A stretch of DNA of 36,406 bases from a bacterium. GTDB lineage: Bacteria; UBP14; UBA6098; B30-G16. Below are positions 9,770-19,281 of this stretch, piece by piece. The position numbers were made by a program, and so were the translations under genes. The stretch lies in assembly GCA_021161555.1 (NCBI GenBank), contig JAGHAI010000213.1:1-36406 (forward strand), in the 5' to 3' direction. The notes below the pieces were generated by a model. That model was not told where the DNA came from, made no database searches, and was given only the letters and a program-made list of their open reading frames with translations. Each line of letters opens with the position of its first letter. Position 1 is the stretch's first letter.

Positions 9770-11086
9770 TTATCCTTCCAGTCCGTATTTTTTCAATCTC
9801 GTATAAATCATTCTTCTCGTTATGCCGAGCATTTTTGCCGCTTTCGATTTATTTCCCCCTGCTTTTTCCAGCGCCGCGATTAGCATTTTCTTCTCCAGTT
9901 CGTCGAGAGTAGTCTCGCCAGGCTGAAGAGATGCCGATTCTGCAATTGCAATTTCAAGGTCGGGGAGATGTTCGGGCAAAATGTTTCCGCCGCCTGATAA
10001 TATTAAAGCCCGCTCGAGGATGTTTTCCAGTTCGCGCACATTGCCGGGAAAATTATAGTCCATAAGCAGTTCCATCGCTTCGGGCGAGATTTGTGCGTTT
10101 GTGGAGCGTTTCGCAAGAAAATGCCTCGCCAGAAGAGGAATATCTTCCCGGCGCGCTCGCAACGGCGGAAGATTTATGGGAAATACTGCAATTCTGAAAT
10201 ACAGGTCTTCGCGGAACCTGTGTTCGTTCACAAGTTTCTTTATATCTTTGTTCGTCGCGGCGATGATTCTCACATCGACAGGTATTGGCGTTGTGCCGCC
10301 GAGATGATAGACTGTTTTCTCCTGCAGAACGCGAAGCAATTTCGCCTGCAGAGACTGCGGCATTTCCGCAATTTCGTCGAGGAACAGCGTTCCATTGTTT
10401 GCCAGCTCGAACATTCCGGGTTTTCGCCTGTCCGCTCCTGTGAAGGCGCCCTTCTCATATCCAAAGAGTTCGCTTTCGAGAAGTGTTTCCGTTATTGCAG
10501 CGCAGTTTATGGCGACAAAAGGCTTCTTTGCCCTCTGCGAACGCTCGTGTACAGCCCGAGCGACGAGTTCTTTTCCCGTTCCTGTTTCGCCAAGTATCAG
10601 AACTGTTGCATCTGCTGGCGCGACCTTTTCGATTAGTGTGAAGACATTTCTCATCTCGTCGGATTTCCCAATGATGTCGCCGAACCTTTCGCGCTCGCGC
10701 TTTCTGCGATATTCAACTTCCTGGTGCAGCTGCAACTCATCGGCAATTCTGCGAGCGAGAAGCAGAAGTTCGTCAGTTGGAAAGGGTTTTAGAAGAAAAT
10801 CGTATGCGCCTGCTTTCATTGCTTTGACGGCGGTTTCCACAGTGCCGTGCGCAGTCATAACGACGACGACAGTATCGGGATAAAGTTCCTTAATTCTATT
10901 CAGAAGTTCGACGCCGTCCATACCTGGCATCTTCAAGTCGGTGATTACGAGGTCGAAGCCCTGATTGAGCATTTCCAGTGCTTTTTCTGCTGTTTCGACG
11001 GACTTTGCCGAAAATCCTGCGTCGCGCAAAGCCCGACTGAACAATACCCCCAATCTTTTCTCGTCGTCAACTATGAGAATGTTCAC
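9770..11086 (-). CDS. NtrC-family sigma54-dependent response regulator (REC-AAA+-Fis HTH)
   Basis: REC domain 'LVITDLKMPGMDG', AAA+ 'GETGTGKE', sigma54-contact 'GAFTGA' and a C-terminal Fis-type HTH. GTG start overlaps the upstream stop (GTGA); SD AGGAGG. Confidence 0.96.
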   Translation of the reverse strand: MNILIVDDEKRLGVLFSRALRDAGFSAKSVETAEKALEMLNQGFDLVITDLKMPGMDGVELLNRIKELYPDTVVVVMTAHGTVETAVKAMKAGAYDFLLKPFPTDELLLLARRIADELQLHQEVEYRRKRERERFGDIIGKSDEMRNVFTLIEKVAPADATVLILGETGTGKELVARAVHERSQRAKKPFVAINCAAITETLLESELFGYEKGAFTGADRRKPGMFELANNGTLFLDEIAEMPQSLQAKLLRVLQEKTVYHLGGTTPIPVDVRIIAATNKDIKKLVNEHRFREDLYFRIAVFPINLPPLRARREDIPLLARHFLAKRSTNAQISPEAMELLMDYNFPGNVRELENILERALILSGGGNILPEHLPDLEIAIAESASLQPGETTLDELEKKMLIAALEKAGGNKSKAAKMLGITRRMIYTRLKKYGLEG

Positions 11087-12108
11087 CTACCGCGCCTCCT
11101 CAATGTTTGTGCAACAGCGAGCAAAATTATAACTATGAAAAATGCAAGAAGAATGTAGATAAATGTGTTCGATTTTCTCCTGGAAACTTCCATAGCACCA
11201 ATGTATTCGGTGGTCAGATTTTTCAAAAAGGATGCCCTTTCTGGCGATAGCTTTGCTGCGGTTGATGTGTCAAGCCAGGTGTATATGTGTGTCAGCTCCG
11301 ACAGTATGGTATCCCGTTCGCTTTCGGAATAGTTCTGATTGCGAACTTTTCCTTCGCCAATCGCGATAATTCTGTTTTCGACCATTCTCAACAATGCCCG
11401 GGACATCATCGTCGTCGGAGCGGAAATTTCCTTTTTATTTTCCGCATTTTTGCCCGTGAGAGTTATCGATTGCGATGCCATTGCCACCATCGAATCTATT
11501 TGTGCCTGCAGAAATTTCAGGTTTTGCGAATTTTTCGCCACCATAGAGCGAAGTGAATCCAGAACGGGAAGCAGATAACTATATCGCTTTGCTATTCTGC
11601 GGAGAGAATCCACCGCGGACGATAGGCGTGCGTTTTCCCCGATGATTATATCGATATACCTGTCAATAAGCAAATTTGCGGTATCCTGCTTCGATAAAAT
11701 CATTCGCTTCAGGGATAGTTTCATATCAGTGCAGGTTATTTCGTCCAGTTTTTTCAGCAATTCCTTTATTTTTGTGGGAACATTCTGCAGTTCGGGAAGA
11801 GGAAGCGGTTCGCCATTTTCGTCGTATAGTTCGGGAAGGGATGATGAAATTTCAAAGGATATTTTTCTCATCCTCTCAATCGTGTCCTGCCAGGCGATGT
11901 ATGTCGCCTGAACCTGTTTTCTGGCATCCGCAGGAAAATCATTGAGGCGGGAAATCACCTTCTCCATATTCGACATAGCAGCAGAACAGTCGCCAGAAGA
12001 CCACAATTTATGCGCTTTGTATAGCAGTTCCTGTGAATTTTCGCCGCTGGCGGAAGAATAGAGAACTGCTATAACGAGAGACAGGGTTATTATAAAAAAA
12101 TTTTTCAT
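11083..12108 (-). CDS. Signal peptide, helical/coiled-coil periplasmic domain and C-terminal TM helix; unknown function
   Basis: Starts at MKNFFIITLSLVIAVLYSSASG with a nearby SD; C-terminus 'TFIYILLAFFIVIILLAVAQTLRRRGR'. Overlaps both neighbours by 4 nt. Confidence 0.8.
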   Translation of the reverse strand: MKNFFIITLSLVIAVLYSSASGENSQELLYKAHKLWSSGDCSAAMSNMEKVISRLNDFPADARKQVQATYIAWQDTIERMRKISFEISSSLPELYDENGEPLPLPELQNVPTKIKELLKKLDEITCTDMKLSLKRMILSKQDTANLLIDRYIDIIIGENARLSSAVDSLRRIAKRYSYLLPVLDSLRSMVAKNSQNLKFLQAQIDSMVAMASQSITLTGKNAENKKEISAPTTMMSRALLRMVENRIIAIGEGKVRNQNYSESERDTILSELTHIYTWLDTSTAAKLSPERASFLKNLTTEYIGAMEVSRRKSNTFIYILLAFFIVIILLAVAQTLRRRGR

Positions 12109-12533
12109 TTTTCCTCCACAATTTTGCCTTCGCCGTTTATGGTAATCCGATGCTCGTTTTCGTCCTTTGTGTGCCATTTAATAACGAGGTTTTCCCTGCT
12201 CCAGTCGAATGTCGGATTGAGCATATTGCCGCTCTTTACTTCTCGAGGGTGAAATTCGATTGCGTTGTCTTCAACCTCGCCAATCCAGATGTGCGAAAAG
12301 TTCTCGCCGATGAGAAAAATTCGTCCCGCAAAGAAAATTGTCTTTGCGGAATTTCCGCTTTCAACGGCGAGAATGGAATCCGCCGAAAAGGATACATCGA
12401 ACATACATTTCCCCTGCGGGCATTTGCTGAAATTTGTTCCACAATTTACGGGAATCGATATAACTCGTCCGCATCCCGCGAAAATCACAATCCCGATGAG
12501 TACGATTATGACAGACAAACTTATTTTTCTCAT
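12105..12533 (-). CDS. Lipoprotein of unknown function
   Basis: Signal peptide with lipobox 'IFAGC'; stop overlaps the next start as ATGA. Confidence 0.75.
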   Translation of the reverse strand: MRKISLSVIIVLIGIVIFAGCGRVISIPVNCGTNFSKCPQGKCMFDVSFSADSILAVESGNSAKTIFFAGRIFLIGENFSHIWIGEVEDNAIEFHPREVKSGNMLNPTFDWSRENLVIKWHTKDENEHRITINGEGKIVEEK

Positions 12534-12660
12534 AATTCTCTCCGTGTGAAAACATTTTTTTCAATATAAAATTGTTTGCCTTGTATGGCAATTTTATTTA
12601 TTCACTTGTGAAAATTTTTAAATTTTCTAATTTTTAACAAACTTGAATGAGGGATGAGTT

Positions 12661-13839
12661 ATGAGAAGAACGATTTTTTTAATCGAGGCATTATTTATTG
12701 CACTTGCGATTTCGCCTGTCTTTGCGTGGTTTGCAGTTCCTATGGCATACTGGGACAGGGAACACGATTGGACGGCGTATTTTGCCGTCGGATTTGGTGA
12801 TACGACGAAATACGGCGCTCTTGAAATGAGATATGCCTACAAGGACACCACGATAATCGGCGATTTAAACCTTGACCTGCCGCTATTTGGAATTGGGACG
12901 AAACTCTTTGCGCATTACATTAAGTCGAAGACATTTGACCCCCGAAAAAGCGAAATTTTCGTCACCTGTGGGGATAGTTCTGTTGAAATAACTGATACGA
13001 GGGAGAGGATTGAAGAACTCAATGTGAGGTTGTTTCAAAAATATAAGGCAGATATTGGCTCTTTCTGGGGGATTTTTGGCGAATATAATCGCGGCAGATA
13101 TTTTTCAGATTACAGCATCGGAGATGTCAGCGGTTTTGTGGAACACGCAGAAACGACGGAAGCACAATATGTCGGTGGTGGACTGGCTTTTGGATATGAT
13201 ACGAGAGAAGGCGATATGGACCCCGAGGCAGGATATTATTTTTCCATCGAAGGCGGGGCGAGATATCTGCTCGAAGATACATCCGACGCCGACTATGTGA
13301 ACGCTACGACGAAATCGCCAAAGGTGGAGGGATTTATATATATCGACCAGTATATTTACACGCCAACATCTGCGCTTCCGGTTGAAATTCCACTTTTGAC
13401 GGTTCAGGCGCCAACGGTGATTGCCATAAGAACGAGTGGGGCATATAACACAAGCGAAGTTCCTCAACTAATTTCCGTCAAGGGGCGGGATGATATTTCA
13501 CTATTCCGCGGGCTTCCGCCGAGAAAACTTTCGGGATACGCATATTTCGTTCTCGCCGCAGACATCCGAATTTCACCAATTGTGAGAATGTATACGCCGA
13601 TAACCCCTCTTCACCTGCTTATGCCTCGCACAATACCCGATATCCGCGCAGATGTGGAAATAATTCCGTCAATAGATATAGGGAAAATTTACGGTGCAAA
13701 TCCCGAAGAACAGTTCTACACCTGGGGGCTCGCCCTGGGGATGAAGTTCACAAAAAGGCTTACGGCAAGATATGAAATCCTGTGGACGCCGAAGTTCGAC
13801 TATACAACACAATATTTTTCCATAAGGCAACCATTTTGA
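12661..13839 (+). CDS. Omp85/BamA-like surface antigen barrel without obvious POTRA domains
   Basis: Signal peptide; 'GGGLAFGYDTREGDMDPEAGYYFSIEGGARY' resembles Omp85-type barrels; ends in Phe. Confidence 0.65.
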   Translation: MRRTIFLIEALFIALAISPVFAWFAVPMAYWDREHDWTAYFAVGFGDTTKYGALEMRYAYKDTTIIGDLNLDLPLFGIGTKLFAHYIKSKTFDPRKSEIFVTCGDSSVEITDTRERIEELNVRLFQKYKADIGSFWGIFGEYNRGRYFSDYSIGDVSGFVEHAETTEAQYVGGGLAFGYDTREGDMDPEAGYYFSIEGGARYLLEDTSDADYVNATTKSPKVEGFIYIDQYIYTPTSALPVEIPLLTVQAPTVIAIRTSGAYNTSEVPQLISVKGRDDISLFRGLPPRKLSGYAYFVLAADIRISPIVRMYTPITPLHLLMPRTIPDIRADVEIIPSIDIGKIYGANPEEQFYTWGLALGMKFTKRLTARYEILWTPKFDYTTQYFSIRQPF

Positions 13840-13933
13840 ATATTGGGGTTTCTGCGTATAGTAAACGGATTTTATACAGGCAAAATTTTTTTAGTTTCAG
13901 TGATAGAATGATTATCTTTTTCTTAACTCAAAA

Positions 13934-14884
13934 ATGACAAAGATAATATACATAGGTGCCGATGACTTTTCCGCAAAGATATTGAAAGAATTGCTTGCGC
14001 GAAGAAATCTTGATATTGTTGCGGTTGCCACTTATCCCGATAAGCCGAGCAGCAGAGGACATAAGCTTTTCCCAACTCCTGTGAAGATGGTTGCTGTGGA
14101 ATCGAATTTGCCCATTGTGGAAGTTTATGATGTTCACGACAGAAAAGTCCACAGTGAACTTGCATCTTTTTCTGCGCCGCTTGGCGTTCTGGTTTCATTC
14201 AAAATTGTTCCGGTGGAATTTCTCGCTGTGTTTCCTGAAGGGGTGATAAATTTGCATCCGTCTCTTCTTCCTGATTTGCGCGGTGCTGCTCCTGTGCAGT
14301 GGGCTATTATGCTCGGATATAAAAAAAGCGGCTTAACGACATTCGTCATATCCGAAAAGGTGGACTGCGGGAAGATACTTATGCAGGACAGTTTCGTAAT
14401 CGGCGATGACGAAACCGCGGGTGAAGTTTTTGAAAAAATCGTTTCACCAGGAGCAGAACTCATAGAGAAAAGCGTTGCTGGATATTTATCGGGAAAGATT
14501 GTCCCTCGCAAACAGATGCCCGATGGTGAACATCGTGCGCCGAAAATTCTGCGGAAACATAGAATTATTAACTGGGAATGGAATGCGCAGAAAATTCACA
14601 ACCGCATTCGGGGACTTTCGCCCAAACCAGGCGCTGTCTCTGCGTTCGGCAAAAAGATGATAAAAATTCTGCGCTCAAAAATACCTGCGCAGAATTTTAC
14701 CGCAGATTTTAAAAATCCAGGTGAAATTGTGAATGTGGGAAAGGATGAGATAATCGTTTCCACTGGAGATGGCGCGATTGCTCTGATTGAACTCCAGCCC
14801 GAAGGAAGACAAAAGATGACGGCTTCCGAGTTCGCACGGGGCTATGTGAAAGGCGATGGGAAAAAATTTCGCACCCTGCAATGA
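13934..14884 (+). CDS. fmt: Methionyl-tRNA formyltransferase
   Basis: 'GVINLHPSLLPDLRGAAPVQWAIM' and 'INWEWNAQKIHNRIRGLSPKPGA' are Fmt signatures. Confidence 0.93.
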   Translation: MTKIIYIGADDFSAKILKELLARRNLDIVAVATYPDKPSSRGHKLFPTPVKMVAVESNLPIVEVYDVHDRKVHSELASFSAPLGVLVSFKIVPVEFLAVFPEGVINLHPSLLPDLRGAAPVQWAIMLGYKKSGLTTFVISEKVDCGKILMQDSFVIGDDETAGEVFEKIVSPGAELIEKSVAGYLSGKIVPRKQMPDGEHRAPKILRKHRIINWEWNAQKIHNRIRGLSPKPGAVSAFGKKMIKILRSKIPAQNFTADFKNPGEIVNVGKDEIIVSTGDGAIALIELQPEGRQKMTASEFARGYVKGDGKKFRTLQ

Positions 14885-14891
14885 TTTAAAA

Positions 14892-14934
14892 CAGGCGGGT
14901 TTCCATAAAGTTTTTTTATATGTCAACCCGCCTG
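14892..14934. repeat. 10-bp perfect inverted repeat (CAGGCGGGTT ... AACCCGCCTG) between convergent genes
   Basis: Arms 14892-14901 and 14925-14934 with a 23-nt AT-rich loop. Confidence 0.7.
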
Positions 14935-14985
14935 AAAATATTGCCGATGAACCTTCATTACACAGCATAAATCACGGGCAGATTC

Positions 14986-16245
14986 TTAGAAACGATAGGA
15001 AAGTCCAATCATAATGTCCGTTATTTTGTACTCTTCAGAAATTTTTCCGCAGGAACTGTCGCTGCTTTTCTGCCAGTTGTCCATAACTACACTTCCCTCA
15101 AACAACCACTTTTTATCGATGAGAAATGCAATTCCGCCTGTGTAGAACTGTCTTTCCTTCAAAACTGTCTGATTTTTATATGGCAGCGGGTCATATCTAT
15201 ATCCACCTCTGATTTTTATGGGAAGGAAGTCAAAGGGCAGTGTGAATTCCATTCCAGTGCTTAAAGTCAGCACGGCGCGATAATTTTCGGGTATCCACAC
15301 ATTGTCTTCGATTAAATAGGATGAATGGTATCTCATCTGTCTCCAGTCCGTGTACGAGACATCTGCGGCGATATTTATCGCTGGCGACTTGAAGGCAAGA
15401 CCGCCGCCAAATTGAAACGGCGTCGTCAGGGAAATGTCATATTCTTCCACATAGGGCGATTCACTCGAATATGTGCTGTCAGTATAATCGACGATTGTTT
15501 CCTGAATGTATTCTCTGTCTGTGGATATGTAAGACGGGAATTTTATTGTAGTTCCGATTGCAAAGTATTTTGAAGGAGTTATCAGCAGACCTATTTTCGC
15601 CGTATATCCTGAATGAGCGTTTGTAATTTTGTCCGATATAATGGAATCTGTTATCATTGAGTCCTCAAGATTGTATTTTGTCATATCCCAGTTGTAGTTT
15701 TCTGCACCCGATAGGAAGTCCAGCGATGCGCCTACGGATACCTTTTTCGATGTCTGAACCGCAGCGGCAATGTGCAGAGCGCCCATTCCACCGTCGCTCG
15801 CTTCTATGGCATCAAATTCGGTTCCATCGGAACATTTTCCCGAAAAATTGGCGCTGTGGTCGAATGTCTGGAATCGTGAGAATCCCACGGCAAAGGCAGC
15901 ACCTCCTCGCTTTGCGAGAAGTGGAAGAACATATCCGATGTGGCTTAATTTGACCGCTGAAAAAGATTTGGAAGAAGGAGAACTGCCGCCCACACTTGTT
16001 TCGCTCTGTCCGCTGAAAACAGAAATTCCGCCAGTCACTTCGTGTTTATATATGTATGCCAGACCGGCGGGATTGTAATATGATGCTGAAAAATCCTGTG
16101 CCAGAGCGATTTGCGCTCCACCCATAGCAGAACCGCGAAGACCGACGGGAATGTATCCGCCCGACAGGGGATTGTCTTCAATCTCGTCTGCCGTCAATGA
16201 AGACAGCGCAATTAAAATGGATGTTATTGTTATCAGGTATCGCAT
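14986..16245 (-). CDS. OMPP1/FadL/PorV-like outer-membrane beta-barrel protein
   Basis: Signal peptide; 'GYIPVGLRGSAMGGAQIALAQDFSASYYNPAGLAYI'; ends in aromatic 'GLSYRF'. Confidence 0.82.
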   Translation of the reverse strand: MRYLITITSILIALSSLTADEIEDNPLSGGYIPVGLRGSAMGGAQIALAQDFSASYYNPAGLAYIYKHEVTGGISVFSGQSETSVGGSSPSSKSFSAVKLSHIGYVLPLLAKRGGAAFAVGFSRFQTFDHSANFSGKCSDGTEFDAIEASDGGMGALHIAAAVQTSKKVSVGASLDFLSGAENYNWDMTKYNLEDSMITDSIISDKITNAHSGYTAKIGLLITPSKYFAIGTTIKFPSYISTDREYIQETIVDYTDSTYSSESPYVEEYDISLTTPFQFGGGLAFKSPAINIAADVSYTDWRQMRYHSSYLIEDNVWIPENYRAVLTLSTGMEFTLPFDFLPIKIRGGYRYDPLPYKNQTVLKERQFYTGGIAFLIDKKWLFEGSVVMDNWQKSSDSSCGKISEEYKITDIMIGLSYRF

Positions 16246-16282
16246 TTTGTCCTCCCTGTTTTATTGCAGAAAATTCGTTCGA

Positions 16283-16717
16283 TTAAATTCCTCTTCTTCT
16301 TTTCGGGCGCTCGTCCGAAGGCGGAATGGTATCGTTTTCGCTGTCGTAGTTGCTGCCCAGCAAAAAATCAAAAAGACAGGATGATATGCAGTCGTCGGTA
16401 GAACTGCTGATGCAATTATCGATGCAGGTGTAGTGAGAATTGGTGGAATGGTATGTTTCTTCCGATGATTCCAAATCTTTTTTCCGAGATGAAGATTTTG
16501 GATACAGCGGTTTTCCAAAGGCATCTTTCAGCGATGGCGACCAGTAATAACTGTTCCAGACCTTGCCCCATCTGGTCTTGCTGAAATATTGATATCGATG
16601 TTTTTTCCGCCAGTCCCTGCGCTTCAATTTCCTTGTCGCTATGACCGTATAGCACCCCGAATGCACGAGCAGAAAAGACGACAGAAAAAGAGCAATGATG
16701 TATAGACGCTTTCTCAT
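16283..16717 (-). CDS. Small Cys/Ser-rich lipoprotein of unknown function
   Basis: Start MRKRLYIIALFLSSFLLVHSGC (lipobox VHSGC) with SD GGAGG upstream. Confidence 0.6.
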   Translation of the reverse strand: MRKRLYIIALFLSSFLLVHSGCYTVIATRKLKRRDWRKKHRYQYFSKTRWGKVWNSYYWSPSLKDAFGKPLYPKSSSRKKDLESSEETYHSTNSHYTCIDNCISSSTDDCISSCLFDFLLGSNYDSENDTIPPSDERPKRRRGI

Positions 16718-16995
16718 CTCAAATACCTCCTTATTCTCATCGATAATAGAGCAAAATCCATACCAGCACAAAAGTGCTTTGTATATGCGGTGTAAAAAAT
16801 TTCCCGCGGAAATATTATATGCAACAACTGGAAAACATTGCACAAATATTGAGCATTAAGACGATAAAATATGTGTTTTCGCCTTCGAAAAGTGAAATAT
16901 TTTTTCATTTTTTTGCAGAAAAATCTTGCGCAATTTTAAATAACCTTAATTTATAGAACATTGTTTAAGAGTTTGCCAATATAATGGAGGAAACT

Positions 16996-17367
16996 ATGTC
17001 CGATGAAATTATCAAAAAAGTTCAGTCGGAATATTTAAAGAAGGATATTCCTCAATTCAAGGCTGGAGATACGGTTCGTGTTCATCTTCGGATAGTTGAA
17101 TCGGGGAAGACGCGGACACAGGTATTTCAGGGTATCGTCATCAGTCGGCGCGGCAGTGGAACTGATGAGACATTCACCGTCAGAAAAATCGCCGCGGGAC
17201 ATATCGGTGTGGAGAGAATTTTCCCGCTGCACGCAAAGACGATTGAAAAAATCGAAGTGGTTTCCCGCGGGAAAGTTCGCCGCGCAAAGTTGACATATCT
17301 TCGTGGGCGAGTTGGAAAAGCCGCAAAGGTAAAGGAACTGCGAACAGCGAAAAAGTCTTCAAAATAA
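16996..17367 (+). CDS. rplS: 50S ribosomal protein L19
   Basis: '[45 protein letters not shown]...[18 protein letters not shown]'. SD GGAGG precedes ATG 16996. Confidence 0.96.
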   Translation: MSDEIIKKVQSEYLKKDIPQFKAGDTVRVHLRIVESGKTRTQVFQGIVISRRGSGTDETFTVRKIAAGHIGVERIFPLHAKTIEKIEVVSRGKVRRAKLTYLRGRVGKAAKVKELRTAKKSSK

Positions 17368-17394
17368 TCCTCATCTGAACGCCATAATTTATGG

Positions 17395-17427
17395 AAGCGC
17401 ATTTACAGAAAAATGCGCTTTTTTATT
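17395..17427 (+). terminator. Rho-independent terminator after rplS
   Basis: AAGCGCATTT-ACAGAA-AAATGCGCTT followed by TTTTATTT. Confidence 0.85.
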
Positions 17428-17481
17428 TGTTGAATTTATATTTAAAATCAATTATATTTTTGAATAATTAGAGTTAAGATT

Positions 17482-18378
17482 ATGCACAAAAAGATTGGAT
17501 ACATAGCATTTTTCTTTGCCGTGGCGATTTTCTTATATGGTTGTCATAATGATAAAAATGAACAACAGGATGTCGTCGCTCGTGTTGATGAATGCGTTAT
17601 GCGGACGCAGGATATTTTCGTTCGTGTCCCGCCAGAATTTTTAAAAAATCTCGATAGGGAGCAGTTTTTTCGCATTGTGGAGGATTGGGTTGACGAAAAA
17701 CTCCTCGCTGAATATGCTGTTGATAACGGCGCGGAAAATGACGAGGAAATAAAGCGCAGGCTGGAAGAAGCGCGAAATCAGATTTTCGTCGATTATGTCA
17801 GGAATAAAATTATTTCTCAAAGGATAAAGATTTCGGAGCGCGATGTGGAGAAATATTACCTGTCGCATCAGAGCGATTTCATTCGGGATAGAGCCGAAAT
17901 TCACGCGCTACACATTCACACTCCGAGTAAGGTTATCGCCGATAGCATAAAAAAAATGCTTGCGGCTGATTCATCTTTCTGCGCCGTTGCGAGAAAGTAT
18001 TCATCTGAATATTACGACAGGGATAGTTGTGATCTGGGGTGGTTTTCTAAATCCGATATTTTGCCGCGCCTTGTTCGGCCGGTATTTTCCGCAAAACCTG
18101 GTGAAGTTGTCGGTCCTGTGAAGATTGACGAGGATTATCACTTTTTCAAAATAATAGAGAGAGGCGACGAAGGGACGGTTCGTCCGCTTGAGCAGGTGAA
18201 GGATGAAATCTATGGAAGACTTTTTTCAGCCCGTTTCAACGAACTTCTGTCGAACCTTCTGGATTCTCTGCGCGCCGCAAAGACAGTGGTAATTGACACA
18301 TTTATGATAGATTCTTTATCACAAGGAGGAAAAAATGTTTTCAGGAAGCATTCCAGCGCTGGCGACTCCTTTCAATAA
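17482..18378 (+). CDS. PpiC/parvulin-type peptidyl-prolyl isomerase lipoprotein (PrsA/SurA-like)
   Basis: Lipobox 'FLYGC'; 'EIHALHIHT...FCAVARKYSSEYYDRDSCDLGWFSKSDILPRLVRPVFSAKPGEVVGPVKIDEDYHFFKIIERG' is parvulin-like. Confidence 0.88.
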   Translation: MHKKIGYIAFFFAVAIFLYGCHNDKNEQQDVVARVDECVMRTQDIFVRVPPEFLKNLDREQFFRIVEDWVDEKLLAEYAVDNGAENDEEIKRRLEEARNQIFVDYVRNKIISQRIKISERDVEKYYLSHQSDFIRDRAEIHALHIHTPSKVIADSIKKMLAADSSFCAVARKYSSEYYDRDSCDLGWFSKSDILPRLVRPVFSAKPGEVVGPVKIDEDYHFFKIIERGDEGTVRPLEQVKDEIYGRLFSARFNELLSNLLDSLRAAKTVVIDTFMIDSLSQGGKNVFRKHSSAGDSFQ

Positions 18379-19216
18379 ATCGGGAAAACCCTGCAAAAAG
18401 ACCTATCGTAAACTGGTGAACTGGCATATTCAACAGGGGAGTAATGGCATCCTCGTCGCGGGCTGCACTGGGGAAAGTTTTACCCTGAACGAAGACGAGC
18501 GAGATGCACTTCTTTCCGTCGCCGTGGATGCTGTGAAAAAGGCAAAGAAAAAAATCCCCGTGATAATGGGAACAGGTGCATCGGAGACAAAACTGGCTGT
18601 GGATAGAACGAAGCGAGCGAAAAAGTTGGGTGCCGATGCTGTGCTGGTAATCACTCCATTCGGAAACAAGCCGACTCAAACTGCGCTTGTGGAATATTTT
18701 GAAAAAATCGCCGATGTGGGATTGCCTGTGATTTTGTACAATGTGCCGTCCCGAACGGGAACCAATCTTTTGCCCGATACCGTAATTAAACTGTCCCGTC
18801 ATCCTGATATCGTTGCAATAAAGGAGGCTTCTGGAAATCTCGATTCGGTGAGCGCCATATTGAATGGTGCGGCAAAAGATTTTGTCGTCCTTTCTGGCGA
18901 TGATGCCCTGACTTTGCCGATGCTTGCTATTGGAGCGAAGGGAGTGATTTCGACCGTTGCTAACATTGCGCCCAAACAATTTTCGGAAATGGTCTCTCTG
19001 TTTTTCGACGGTGATATCGAAGGCGCAAGGAAAATTCATTTGAAGATGTTTCCCGTGATAAAGGCGCTCTTTGCGGAAGGCAATCCTGTTCCCCTAAAAG
19101 CGGCTATGTCGATGATGGGTTTGTGCGAAAATCGCTTGAGACAACCGCTTGTCCCGGCGTCGAAGAAAACTGTTGATTTGCTGAAATCCGCTATGAAAAC
19201 GGCGGGTTTGCTCTGA
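18335..19216 (+). CDS. dapA: 4-hydroxy-tetrahydrodipicolinate synthase (DapA)
   Basis: 'YNVPSRTG', 'AIKEASGN' and 'LSGDDALTLPMLAIGAKGVISTVAN'. Strong SD AAGGAGG; dapB follows. Confidence 0.9.
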   Translation: MFSGSIPALATPFNKSGKPCKKTYRKLVNWHIQQGSNGILVAGCTGESFTLNEDERDALLSVAVDAVKKAKKKIPVIMGTGASETKLAVDRTKRAKKLGADAVLVITPFGNKPTQTALVEYFEKIADVGLPVILYNVPSRTGTNLLPDTVIKLSRHPDIVAIKEASGNLDSVSAILNGAAKDFVVLSGDDALTLPMLAIGAKGVISTVANIAPKQFSEMVSLFFDGDIEGARKIHLKMFPVIKALFAEGNPVPLKAAMSMMGLCENRLRQPLVPASKKTVDLLKSAMKTAGLL

Positions 19217-19281
19217 TTTGCACTTTTTAATATATTATTGATTAAAAATTCTTAGGGAGTTTCATTTGTGGAGGAATTTTT

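Noticed and set aside
10091-10636. 181-aa plus-strand ORF inside the NtrC-type gene (and the overlapping 162-aa ORF)
   Set aside because: Shadow ORFs of a conserved AAA+ coding sequence.
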